DNA of 64,000 nt from Ulota crispa (lineage: Eukaryota > Streptophyta > Bryopsida > Orthotrichales > Orthotrichaceae), in the NCBI GenBank assembly GCA_963920765.1, contig OY987246.1, positions 8,620,501 to 8,684,500 on the forward strand. The letters run 5' to 3'. Positions 1 through 9,907 of the stretch are shown here, in pieces. A model generated the notes under the pieces. It saw nothing but the letters and a program-made list of their open reading frames with translations, was not told where the DNA came from and did no database searches. A program made the translations under genes and the position numbers. Numbering within the stretch: position 1 is the stretch's first letter; every line of letters begins with the position of its first letter.

Positions 1-337
1 GGATCGAAAACTATGAAGGATTCTACGATTTTCTCTTCCAGTATAAAATAATCAAAAAAGGTTAAGATAGTCTTTAATGGATCCAACTATGTGGTCAACA
101 CCTGAAGCATGAGTAGTTTCTCTTCATTTTTGAAATATTTTATTTTTAAATAGAATTTTCATTCATCATACAATAGTAAGGTCCCACACTCACCGAAATA
201 TCACTCGTGAATATAAACTGAAGACATAAGAATAAAGAAGAGTGCTGCCAAAATGATATTGCAATGAGAACAGCTTGATGTCTCATATTGCGTTACAAGT
301 GAGAAAAGCAGCCCTAGATTTGAAAAGAGAATCAGAC

Positions 338-2570
338 CTCAATGTGCAAGGGGAGAGAAAAGTTTTCAGCCCCTCGTCCTAGTAACTTGACACCATCCTT
401 CGTTTTCTTCCCTACAGCACCTGCATCCTGCACAAACACATATATTGCAATTTAAGAAAATCTCTCAGAATTTAGACTGTTTTGTTCGGACACTTCAAAA
501 AAAAAACCAGATCACTGAATAATTCTTGGCAGCAAAAAAAATCCACTGAAACATGAAGTCTATGATCTTTACCTTCAGAGTTTTCATGGTAATCAGCTGC
601 GAGGTATCAATGCGGCCTTCTTTCGCCAGCTCAGCGATGGTGTTCAAGTTGACCTCCTGCACTTGAAAAAACAGTTGCTATATCTTTACCATGCTTTTTT
701 AGGGTTTAGCTCCAATTCTAACTTCACTAAGTACAAGCGTTTTTAGAGACATTCTGCAAACAAGAATTTGAATAAGTTTTAGTAACTTTTGTACTCCCTC
801 TGTCCCTAATCAGACACATTTCTTGTACCACTAAAAAGCTCTCCCTTTTGCTGATTTCAAATGCTGAGAAAGCGTTTGTCATGTTCAATGATCTCATGGG
901 GACAAATTAAGTGATTAGGGAGCATTCCTCTCTTAATAAGCTTGGCCTTGCCCATATGAGGTACCATTGTTGGTACTAATCTTTAAATCATCCATAATGA
1001 GAAGCTAGCAACATGCACAAATATGGTATTTTTTGCATGGAATTTGGGTGCCCAAACGGCAACATCAAAGCTAGAGATTTTGCATACATTTGGTAGTATA
1101 ATGATTCTAGAATGCATGTGTCATTAGCACAAAGACTAAAATAATGAAGAGTTGGCAGCATTCACAAACTGACTACGCACAAATATGGTACTTTATGCAT
1201 GGAATTTGGGTGCCCAAAAGGCGACATAAATATTGGAAACTTTATATACATTTGATAGATGATATATCAATTCTAGAATGCATGTGTCCACTAGCACAAA
1301 GACTAAAAACACAATTAAGGTAGGAACACCCATAAGCATTAATGTCCCCATAACCATCACCTCTAAAATCTTGAAAAATCTGTAGAAGTAACTACATGTA
1401 ATTACAAGGATGTACAACATGTGAACATGAAACCTTAGTGTTGGATATGGGTACAATGGCAGTTTGCTCTTTAAAAATTCACAACTTATTCTCAAAGTAT
1501 CCAAATAATACATTTGAAAGTGCAAATTCATTATTTTTTTGTTGCTAACGGGATCTTATAATTTGCTAGATGTTTATTAATAGTCATCGTGTTCTAAACC
1601 CTTAAACTAAGGCTTATGGGTGCTCCTACCTTAATCCTTTGCAATGAAGCTTTTTAGACGTTTTTAGAGGGACAGACAGAGGGAGTAAGGTAGCAGCATC
1701 CATAAGCATTGCGTCCCCGTGCCCGTCACCTGACAGTGGCAGGGCTAATCAATAAAAAAACAAATGGTTGTGGGTGATTGAGTGATGGTTATGGGTGATG
1801 AAGTGATGGTTGTGGGTGACTAGCATGAGGTTTTGAGTACCCATCTCACCATTTAAGAACCAACAAGCCTTGTGATTAGCATCTCTTACACATGGTTCCT
1901 ACAATTTCAGTGATTTTGGACTTTGAAAAATCTTTGTGAACAAATGCTTGCAGTTGGAACCTTGAAATTGATGCCAATATTTTTGGTTTCCATTTCCTAA
2001 CATTTCCTAACATACAGCATTTTTTTCAAAGTTAGTCAATTGTTTTACCTACTCCAAAACCCTTATTTCCACGCTTATGGGTGCGCCTAATTTATATAGT
2101 TTCCAAATACTACATTCCTTGGTATGTTGAAATCCTCTTAACGTGGAGATCGAGACAACAAATGTTTAAGAAATTCAAACCTGGAACGAGTTCATGAACA
2201 CATTGGTGAACCCTCGTTTAGGTATCCGCAAGCGCAACGGCGTTTGCCCTCCTTCAAACCCTAATCGGGGATTCCGGCCATTCCGTGCTTTCTGTCCCTT
2301 GTGTCCACGGCCCGCGGTCTTTCCCTTGCCAGAGCCAATTCCTCTCCCCAAGCGCGTCTTCTGATGACGAGAACCGGGGTTGTCGGCGAGCGTGTTCAGC
2401 GCAAGCAGACCGCCCGGGGGAATGATCCGTTGCCTCACAACATGCTCTCTGGCTTGCTTAATCAATTGCGATCCGGAAGCTACTTCCAACGCCACGCTGC
2501 TACAAGAACGCGCGGCTCCGTTGAACGACCGCCAGATCGAGACCGCATGGCGACTCCACAACTGCTTCAT
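338..2570 (-). CDS. MRPL15: Mitochondrial large-subunit ribosomal protein uL15m, 3' end outside window
   Basis: Three exons join in frame on the minus strand: 2570-2181, 656-573 and 427-338, giving 188 residues. The core is the uL15 signature [19 protein letters not shown] followed by GFEGGQTPL, the 23S rRNA-binding N-terminal part of L15. An N-terminal extension rich in Arg and Ser ([16 protein letters not shown]...) fits a mitochondrial transit peptide. Exon 2 encodes [20 protein letters not shown] and exon 3 [20 protein letters not shown], both as in plant mitochondrial L15. An upstream in-frame ATG at 2606 would add 12 residues; I prefer 2570. Exon 3 meets a GT donor after GAG at 338. Plant homologues continue there, so a last exon probably lies left of position 1. 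If that donor is not used, a TGA at 334-332 ends the protein early. Intron 1 is about 1.5 kb and full of MITEs. Confidence 0.9.
794..1685. mobile_element. Stowaway-like MITE (CTCCCTCTGTCCC type), interrupted by another MITE
   Basis: The ends are inverted: CTCCCTCTGTCCC at the left and GACAGACAGAGGGAG at the right. They are flanked by TA at 792-793 and 1686-1687, as for Stowaway/Tc1-mariner-related MITEs. Inside is a direct duplication of a segment ending with an ATGGAATTTGGGTGCCC-like motif (near 1037 and 1197). Without the element nested at 1318-1631 it is about 575 bp, close to the 565 bp of the second copy at 13093-13657, which lies in the opposite orientation. Confidence 0.85.
1318..1631. 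mobile_element. TA-flanked MITE, GGTAGG family type 1, nested copy
   Basis: The left end is AGGTAGGAACACCCATAAGC and the right end is its inverted partner GCTTATGGGTGCTCCTACCT. Both are flanked by TA (1316-1317, 1632-1633). It lies inside the 794-1685 MITE; the sister copy at 13093-13657 lacks it, which gives an empty site. Other copies are at 29936-30215 and 49639-49960 in the same orientation and 12253-12776 reversed. Confidence 0.85.
1688..2092. mobile_element. TA-flanked MITE, GGTAGG family type 2
   Basis: The ends resemble type 1 (AGGTAGCAGCATCCATAAGC, and GCTTATGGGTGCGCCT at the right), but the interior differs. A second copy with the same interior lies reversed at 20633-21029. The left TA (1686-1687) is shared with the end of the neighbouring 794-1685 MITE, so the two abut. 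The right TA is at 2093-2094. Confidence 0.8.
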
Positions 2571-2851
2571 TGCCTGGCGTTTTGAAGGGGGAAAACAGAG
2601 GAACAATCGAGCAACAATGAGGAAAAAATCGAAGAAAATCGACGATCAGAGCACATGCCGGGAGATTGTTGCACAGATTCTGGAATAGTTTGCCATGATC
2701 GTAATTGTAGCCCGGAAAGGCTTGTGCATCACATCGACGCAGTGCGAACTGCGAAGGCAAGAATGTGAAAGGAACGATAAACCCTAAACCCTGGTTATCA
2801 GGTTCTAATCACTAGAACGTCGACGACATACGACATAGACTCATAGAGTCA

Positions 2852-3853
2852 GAGCATCATCAATGCAGCACGGGCACTTGGGCGGGGCCTGGGATGGCAA
2901 AAAACACTGCTATTTTTTGACTATTGTATAATTAGGAAATGAGATTACTATCATTGGAAGCGTATACAAAAAAAATTCAAATAAATAAAATGACATATGG
3001 TATTGGAAATTGGGCAAACAAACAAATGTCTATTGAAAAAATAGTTAAAGGATAAATAACTAAATTTGGAGTGCCACTATCTAATTATTCTTTACTAATA
3101 TACTGCCCATTGTACCGACGGGTTTATGCCCCTCACCCCCTATCTCCATGCTCCCCAATCCTTGTGCCCCCAATCCTTGTGCTCCAATCCTTGTGCCCCC
3201 ATATCCTCATGCCCCCATATCCCCGTGCCCCCATATCCCCGTGCCCCCATATCCCCGTGCCCCCATATCCCCGTGCCCCCATATCCCCGTGCCCCCATAT
3301 CCCCATGCCCCCATATCCCCATGCCCCCTTATCCCCGTGTCCCCCTATCCTCGTGCCCTCTTATTCTTGTGTCCTCATGTTCCCGTGCCTTCTTTTAGCC
3401 GTGAGAAAGTTGTGGTGCAATTGTCAATGACGGTGCAACTGCTAATGACTTGTCGTTAACGTTTAGTGAAGTAGATAAAAGAGAGTCGTAGGTAATTTTA
3501 CTTTATCCATTTTTACCTTTTTGATCCTAGTCATGCCTAAACCTATCTTATGCCCGACCCTAACTAATTGAATGCTATTACATGATAGGCCCTAACTAAC
3601 TGACGGCTATTCTTTTATTAATATTGACTAGGCATGGTTTGCTGTGTTGTTTGTCCTTTAGCTAAATTTTCAATGAGTGTTAGTTTGTTTGTCCAATTTC
3701 CAATACCATATGTCATTTTACTTGTTTGACAAGTTTTTGTATACGCTTCCAATGATAGTAATCTCATTTCCTAGTTATACACTAATCAAAAAATAGCAAT
3801 GTTTTTGCCGTCCCAGGCCCCACCTAAGTGCTCGTGCTGCATTGATGATGCCC
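2852..3853. mobile_element. Non-autonomous TIR transposon, PIF/Harbinger-like, carrying a minisatellite
   Basis: The inverted repeats are about 200 bp long. The left runs from 2852 (GAGCATCATCAATGCAGCAC) to about 3060, and the right from about 3643 to 3853 (reverse complement starts GGGCATCATCAATGCAGCAC). TCA stands directly before (2849-2851) and after (3854-3856), a plausible 3-bp target duplication. That length suits PIF/Harbinger; the superfamily call is inference, since no transposase is present. The middle is mostly a C-rich minisatellite (3150-3390). It starts about 280 bp upstream of the uL15m start codon. Confidence 0.75.
3150..3390. repeat. 16-bp C-rich minisatellite
   Basis: Tandem copies of a unit close to CCCCCATATCCCCGTG run for about 240 bp. 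They are near-identical in the centre (3215-3310) and degenerate at both edges (AATCCTTGTG and TTATTCTTGTG variants). One strand is almost free of G outside the GTG, which leaves all three frames open and yields spurious reading frames. The array sits between the two inverted repeats of the 2852-3853 element. Confidence 0.95.
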
Positions 3854-3992
3854 TCAAGCAAGCTTAGCCGTGAAACCCCCTACCTAGGTAAATTAAAATA
3901 GCATGAGTAAAAAATTGTATGGGTAAAAAATTTTTAAAAAAATTTTAAAAAAAAGAATGATTACTACATGGGTAAAATATTTGTGTAGGTAA

Positions 3993-4152
3993 CACTACAA
4001 GAAACCCATGTTTTTATAACAAATTTTTTTGGATGTCTACTTGTTATTGTGTTAACAATGACATCAAGATGTTAGTTTTAACATCTATTGTAACATAATC
4101 CAAGTGGATGTTCAAAAAAATCCGGTATAAAAAACACGGGTTTCTTCTAGTA
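3993..4152. mobile_element. CACTA-like hairpin MITE, copy 1
   Basis: It begins CACTACAAGAAACCC and ends GGGTTTCTTCTAGTA, an inverted pair with CACTA-type ends. TAA stands on both sides (3990-3992, 4153-4155), the 3-bp duplication expected for CACTA elements. Almost the whole 160 bp folds on itself. Copy 2 is at 45430-45602. Confidence 0.8.
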
Positions 4153-4630
4153 TAAAAAACAAATAATATATTTTTATGCGTATATATAATAGATTGGGTT
4201 GTTTGTTAGTTTGTAATAGTTGCAATATAATGGAAACATATGGGTAAAAAAACTTGTTGCATGGGTTAGAAATTGCATGAGTAAAAAATGGCATGTGTAA
4301 AAAAATTGCTTGGATAGAAAACAAAAAATATAAAAAATTGTGTGAATGATTAGAGTGCAAATGAATATCAAGTTGACAAGAATATGAGTGTGTGACTATT
4401 TTTATCAAAATTTCTCAAATTTCATGTTTTTTGTTTTTTTGCATATTTATAGTAGGCATCAAATTATAGTATGGAGTATTTGACACTATGAGGTTAATTG
4501 TGCCATCAAATCTTTCAATGTGTCCATAGGACACATGGGTTACACTAGTGTATGATAACAAGGAGCTACACTACAAAAGGCTCTATTGCCCTAAAAGTTT
4601 CTTAGGAAAAGGAACATGTTGACTCTTTAA

Positions 4631-4906
4631 GAGAAATTTGATGCATACCCTTAAAATTTGCAATATTTGTATAGAAGCCCTTTGGTTTTTCAGAAATTGC
4701 ACAAATAACACTTGGCATACTTTCTTAGTTGCAAAAATATCCTTCTCCATAGTTACTAAAAATGCCTGTCATTTGCTTTTGACAACAATGAAGAAAGGTA
4801 TTTTTGCAATTTGAAAGTTTGTTGAGGATATTTGTGCAATTTCTGAAAAACCAATGGGCTTCTATACAAATATTGCAAATTTTAGGGGTACTCATCCAAT
4901 TTTTCC
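4631..4906. mobile_element. Palindromic MITE-like element
   Basis: Arms of roughly 100 bp are inverted: TACCCTTAAAATTTGCAATA and GTTTTTCAGAAATTGCACAAATA on the left answer TATTTGTGCAATTTCTGAAA and TATTGCAAATTTTAGGGGTA on the right. No clear target duplication was found. The ends loosely resemble the 44331-44646 element (CATGGATACCCCT motif). Confidence 0.65.
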
Positions 4907-5211
4907 ATTTTATAAAGAATTTATTTCCTAATGAAGGAATCAATGATGAGGCTTATTATTAAGGTCTGCAAGATTTAGACTGTTGAAGTCAACCTATTCC
5001 CAACAAATGTGTCATTTCCAACCAATATTTCAAACCTAAGTGAACTTTGTTTTTCCTTCTTCTCATATTTCTCAAAGAGTCAAAGATGTCAAACTAAAGA
5101 TGGGGATACAAAGATCCATTCCCAACTCACACCCTAAAACCACGCAATCAATACTTCACAAAATCTAAAATATAAAATCAAATATCTTAAAAGCTTTTGT
5201 TATAGATTGAG
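4907..5211. other. AT-rich spacer without recognised genes
   Basis: I see no coding signal, repeat pair or RNA gene between the two hairpin elements that flank this stretch. Confidence 0.5.
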
Positions 5212-5331
5212 AACTACAAAGAAACCATGGTCAAATCTACAAAAAGTTAACAAAGATTGTGACCTAATCTATAAATTATGTCACAATCTTTGTCAACTTT
5301 TTGTAAATTTGACCATGGTTTTCTTGTAGTG
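5212..5331. mobile_element. Short CACTA-like hairpin MITE
   Basis: Two arms of about 50 bp are inverted around a short loop. The right end, read backwards, is CACTACAAGAAAACCATGG; the left end is AACTACAAAGAAACCATGG. The ends match CACTA termini, with the first base lost on the left. No exact 3-bp duplication is visible. Its interior is unrelated to the 3993-4152 element. Confidence 0.65.
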
Positions 5332-5897
5332 GAATGTGTTGGTTTCAAATTGATTGTGAATTTGTAGTGATTTTGAAAGCAATTTGATCAAAATCTGATG
5401 TTTTTTTCAAACATTTTTTATTAGCATATCTCCTAATTAATTTGATTCATGTCAAGTTTTAGTATATTGTGTTCTTCTTTCTATCTACAAGAGGCTTGCT
5501 TGATTTGAGGTAATTTCAAGCTCTAAAAGGTGGTTAAATGCTTAAAACATTGTTAATGGATGACTAAAAGTTGATGAATATAGCATATTTGATAATGCAA
5601 AATAGTAATTGGCATGAGTTAAAGACATGGAGTTGGAATAGTCTACTCCTCAAATTTTAGTACATATTGTCCCCCTTTATAGGCTTTTAAAATACGTAAT
5701 TGGTTTTGGATTTGATGAATGTTTGATTACATGGGAACGATTTGAGTGAGGAATGAATCTTTTTGTCTACATCTCTATAATAAATGCAATTTTGTTTATG
5801 ATTTTTGAATTTTCTAATTCCAATGCCAAGATGGAAGTTTGCCCTCACGCCATTAAATCCGCGGCGTATCACATTGTGTCATATGTACGTGCAAGTC

Positions 5898-7656
5898 CAA
5901 TGTCATGATGGAAATGCCTCCATCATGTAGATATACGTTTAATATCTAGTTTGATTTAGATTTCAACAAACAAAGAGTTAAAGTAAAAATGGCGCCTAAA
6001 AACCGCCACTTCTCCAGCCAACTAAATCCACGCCTTTGCGACTAAAGATAAGCTTTCAACACTTTTGTATGCCCATAAATGCACGTGACCATCTTATGGT
6101 GATAGTTCTTTTTTCTTTTTATCAGGACTTGTGAAAGGAAATGATGTAAATATCTTTGGTAGAAGTAGTTTGGAGGAAATCTTAAGGTAATTTGTCTTTA
6201 ATCTAAAATTTGAGGTGAAATAGTCTCAAAATAATGATATGGGTAAGTTATGAGGTCCAATGAAAATAGGCCCATCTATGTGAGAGGGGTATGGGCTGAC
6301 TCGTGTGCCAAACTATTTTAGAAAGTTTCCAAACCTTTTGGAGTGTAGTGGAGATTTGTAGAAGAGAACCAAATGTGGCAAGAGTCATAATTCATTGTGT
6401 ATGTTTAATTTTGAAGTGAGATTTGTTGAACTTGTATATCCTTATGTGAAGTTTCCGAAAATTCTATGCTTGCCTGATTTGGAGTTAGCATTCAAAAATT
6501 GTACATGTTTGAATAGGGGAAGATCTGTTTTCTCTCATGTGAAGGGGTGGAGATTTTTATCAACCATAGAAACTAGACAGCTTGTTAGTTTGCTACAAAA
6601 TTTTGAAAAGTGATGATCACTATATAAACTTTCTAAAAAGTTATCAAATTTGAGAATTGGAGCTTTGAGGAGGAAAATATGGAAGAGTCGACTTGAAGGT
6701 TGCATGTCTTGGATGAAATAGAGGCTGTAACTTTGAAGAGTTATAACTTCTTGTCAAGTTGATATGTTTTTTTAAAATTTGTAGGAGTAATAGCTTGTAA
6801 GATTGCCTCTTCAAATTGTTATCTCACATGTTATTTGAAAGATTATTGAAGAATTTATGTTGAGTAGAAGTTAAGAGGTAGGCTATTTTTTTACAAAAAG
6901 AGGGCCGCAATTTTTATGAGCCATAATGTTTGGTTTGTTTAGATTTTTTTTTATAATTTTTTATCAATAATATCTTGTTGAATTAAATTTTCAGAATATT
7001 ATCACTCAAGCCATTTTGAGGATTTTTGAGAGAGCTATGATTTGTAAAAGTTGAGAGGTTATGTGTCTTTTTAATTAAGTTACCTGAATTTTGATTTGCT
7101 ATAACTATTAAATATTGTCTTAATTTTTTGTGAAATTTTTATATGTTGTACTTGATAATATTAACTTTTCAAATTGCTATTACAATTGTGTTTTGAAGCT
7201 ATAACACAAAAGTTATAAAGCTTCAAAAGGGCAGTGGTTGGTTTGCCTAAGAAGGAGGAAAAACCCCACTTTATTTCTTTTCACTTTTGGATAGTAGTAT
7301 AGTTTGAAGTGAGATTTAGAGGTTTGGTTGAGGTAGATAACCGTACTCATTCTAGAAACAAAGTTGTCTTTAGAATTTCCATCTACACTTTGAAGTAGAT
7401 AACCATGTTCATTCTAGAAAAAATATTGTCTCTAGAATTTCCATCTAGATTTTGCAGTAAACGACCGTGCCCATTCTAAAGAAAACATTGTCTCTAAATT
7501 TTTTATAAAGATTCTGCAATAGTTTGAGATTATTCTGAAAAGCAAGTGTTCTTCAAAACTTCTATTCAGAACTCGTGATTGAAAAATCCAACTACACTAA
7601 GTTGCAGCCAAATACTCTGCGTATTCCCAAAGCGCGCTCCTCTCTACCCAACATTG
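5898..7656. other. AT-rich insert splitting the duplicated PMT flank
   Basis: About 1.76 kb separates the two halves of the duplicated flank. It holds a 62-bp tandem repeat (7333-7518) and a 72-residue reading frame at 6395-6613 that resembles nothing I recognise. I found no convincing inverted ends; only a CAATGT/ACATTG hexamer near the two junctions is suggestive. Confidence 0.45.
7333..7518. repeat. Three tandem copies of a 62-bp unit
   Basis: Units start at 7333, 7395 and 7457. Each has GTAGATAACC (GTAAACGACC in the third), CATTCTA, a TTGTCTCTA-like motif and TTTTGCA or similar at its end. They diverge by several bases per unit, so the array is old. Confidence 0.8.
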
Positions 7657-7791
7657 CCATACTACAGCCAAAGTCAAGGCGAATCAAGAGACTACAATTC
7701 TATGGTTTCCATATATTCCATAATTTCTTCATTTTCCTCCCTTGTCCTCTTCTTTTTCCTCACTCTTCCCAATACTTTAAATTTCTGACAC

Positions 7792-8815
7792 TGTGGCCCG
7801 GTTCAGACTAGCATCTGACCAAAAATTTCTCAAATGTGATTGATTGAAATTTGGTTTTTTTTTGCTGTTTGGTTTAGATTGTGGATTTGTCCGGTACTTT
7901 TACATCCATCTTCATCACTGTGGAGACTACCTTATATAGCCACGTCAGTGGCCAAGATAGTGAATATATTTGGAGCTTGTTCCAAAGGTGGTACCAAACT
8001 TGTCCGGTAGAGGTATACTCTTGGGTGACACGCGATTACACAAAATTGTTTCTATTAATCAAAACACCAAACGGGGTGCCGATTTCCATGTCTCAGCCGA
8101 TCACTGGTCTGAATTGGGCCTATGTAACAAATCTTTGCTCATAGACATCTTTTCAATGACTCATTATGGACCATATGGATTGCCCGTGCTAGCGATAGCT
8201 TCCAGCAATCCAAATTTAGCTATATTATTGCATGGACATGCATTTTGTCCTAAAAACTCTACGCAAATTAGAAAGTCCGATGTGTGAACACCTAATTAAA
8301 ACCTACAACCACAAATGTAGATGGAATCTAGACCTTTGTGAAAGTTTTGCTCTAGTTGATCAAGTACAACAGCTTCGTGATGACCTGCTCAACATCCATT
8401 AAGCTACCATTTCCATATGAACATATAGAAGAAAAAAAAGTTGTAATCAATATGTAGCCCAAAAACTACCATTGATTGCATTCCGCATAAAAATAAGAGG
8501 CTCATAAATTGACTATCTAAGAGCTAAAACTGAATTTTGGAGAGGTGGAACTTCTTGAAATATTTTTTAGTAAATTTTCCTTGAAAGACAAGAAGAATTG
8601 GCATCTAACTCACGTTATTTTGTATTTTTTAGAGCAATGTGGAATTAGTTATGAAATTTTGAAGTGGAAAGGTCATAGGGCTCTAAAATGAATCACTTCT
8701 TCAAATGTACATCCACTGTACATTTCTGAAAGGCTATGAATAAGGACATGTACCGGTAGAGTTCATTTGAAGAAGTGAGCGGTATTATTGCCCTAACAGA
8801 GTTTGAGCCTCTTAC
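7792..8815. other. No gene recognised
   Basis: Two overlapping plus-strand reading frames (7881-8144 and 7970-8287) have no motif I recognise, and codon flow shifts between them. I see no repeats of note. Confidence 0.4.
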
Positions 8816-9125
8816 CTTACCAAATCCTAAATTGAGAAAATGAGCTACTGTTTCTACTTGTGCACACCGGCGTGCATCTAGCAGCGGGTCATTGAACACT
8901 CGCACTTCCTGCAGTACGGCGCTCTTCTCAAAGCCGTAAAACAACAAGTACTCAGTTGCAAAAGAAAGAATAACATAGCCCAATCCAAAGTTTCAATCGC
9001 AGCACACACTATTTATCAAATCTTAATCGATTATGCACAGGTCTTGAGGGATTTAAAAAAAATTAAAGCTTACAGTCACTGTCTTGATCATTGTCCTTCT
9101 TGAGAGCAGGTTGCACAAGCACCAT
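8816..9125 (-). pseudogene. Truncated coatomer gamma subunit (gamma-COP) fragment, exons 1-2
   Basis: Exon 1 (9125-9074) reads MVLVQPALKKDNDQDSD and ends at a GT donor. The second part (from about 8953) reads EYLLFYGFEKSAVLQEVRVF then NDPLLDARRCAQV, matching the gamma-COP N-terminus (FYGIEKGAVLQEARVFNDPQLD in the family). After RRCAQV similarity fades (ETVAHFLNLGFGK against the family's ITKLLYLLNQGE) and no further exon follows. The acceptor before exon 2 is not a clean AG and the frame across the join does not hold. Because intron and 5' leader remain, this is a genomic duplicate rather than a processed copy. A working gene would encode nearly 900 residues of the COPI coat. Confidence 0.8.
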
Positions 9126-9816
9126 GGCGATAGCAAAGGTGGAAGATTGCTGCTCTGCAACGGGAGCTGTTTCTACTAAGACGAGGAGGCAAGGTAAAAA
9201 GGAGACAAGCCAAAGAAGTGCAGTCCATTGATGAATGTTAGAAGGGATGAATTATTGCTTACGTTTGGATGTCGTTCTTGAATGAAATTCCTTGACTCTG
9301 CCGGACCCAATGATTTGAGTCTTGATAGGTGCCACAAAGGACCAATCATTTTATAAAAATGAAAAGGAATAAGTTTTGAAGTAACATATGGGCATCAAAA
9401 CTTCTCTAGCCTTTCTTTGCAAATGGAGGGTGCCAAATGGCTCTTACAATGGCTTGAAAAAATGGAACTGAGCGACTGCAAGCTTGACCTCCAATTTTGC
9501 TCTCTAAACAAGCACACCATTAATTGCTGGTGGGGTTGCATTTTTGTACACAATAAAATGAGAAGAGAGAAATAATTTCAAAAACCAAATCAACACCCAG
9601 GGAGGTGCAAACAAAGTTTTTTAGTAGAACTTTTGGGTAAACTTACAAAAAAAGATGATACAAGACACTAGATTCAAGCACAGCAAAATTCAACCGAGAG
9701 ACTAAACTTGTTGTCTCAGAAACAAAGTTTCACTCGGCCGACTACTTTTTGAAGTTTGGCGGGTCTGCGGTGGCCCTCAGTTTAAGGCCTCAACAATCTT
9801 GGAATCCCATATTCAA
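9126..9816. other. 5' flank of the gamma-COP fragment and spacer
   Basis: The first 200 bp (minus strand) look like the old leader of the gamma-COP fragment, with a possible 5' UTR intron (GT near 9262, AG near 9170). The remainder shows no gene or repeat pair. Confidence 0.4.
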
Positions 9817-9907
9817 TCAATATGGAGTTGTCAATTATATATGGAGTGTATCTAGACTTTGTATTAGTCTAGATACACTCCATATATAACTGACAACTCC
9901 ATATTGA
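9817..9907. repeat. Near-perfect hairpin, 41-bp arms, 9-nt loop
   Basis: The arm 9817-9857 (TCAATATGGAGTTGTCAATT...) is the reverse complement of 9867-9907 with one mismatch. Looser pairing extends outward by about 15 bp (CCCATATTCAA against TCAAGTATGGGG). The loop is TTTGTATTA. It could be a fold-back MITE or a small-RNA precursor; the sequence does not decide. Confidence 0.9.

Larger units (their letters stand above)
5783..7791 (+). repeat. Split, diverged copy of the region upstream of the PMT gene
   Basis: Positions 5783-5897 match 23522-23633 (shared ATTTTTGAATTTTC, CGCGGCGTATCAC and CCCTCACGCC motifs). Positions 7657-7791 match about 23637-23757 (CATACTACAGCC, ATGGTTTCCAT, CACTCTTCCCAA and TTTCTGACAC). 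The two parts are adjacent upstream of the PMT gene but lie 1.76 kb apart here. This copy lacks PMT coding sequence and looks like a duplicated 5' flank later split by an insertion. Confidence 0.7.

Noticed and set aside
3150-3390. Regular repeats that could suggest a CRISPR array
   Set aside because: Units are contiguous 16-mers without unique spacers, in a plant genome.
3071-3459. Pro-rich overlapping reading frames on both strands
   Set aside because: They are by-products of the C-rich 16-bp minisatellite, open in several frames at once.
7881-8287. Two overlapping frames that might be exons
   Set aside because: Neither resembles a family I know and no clean join could be made.
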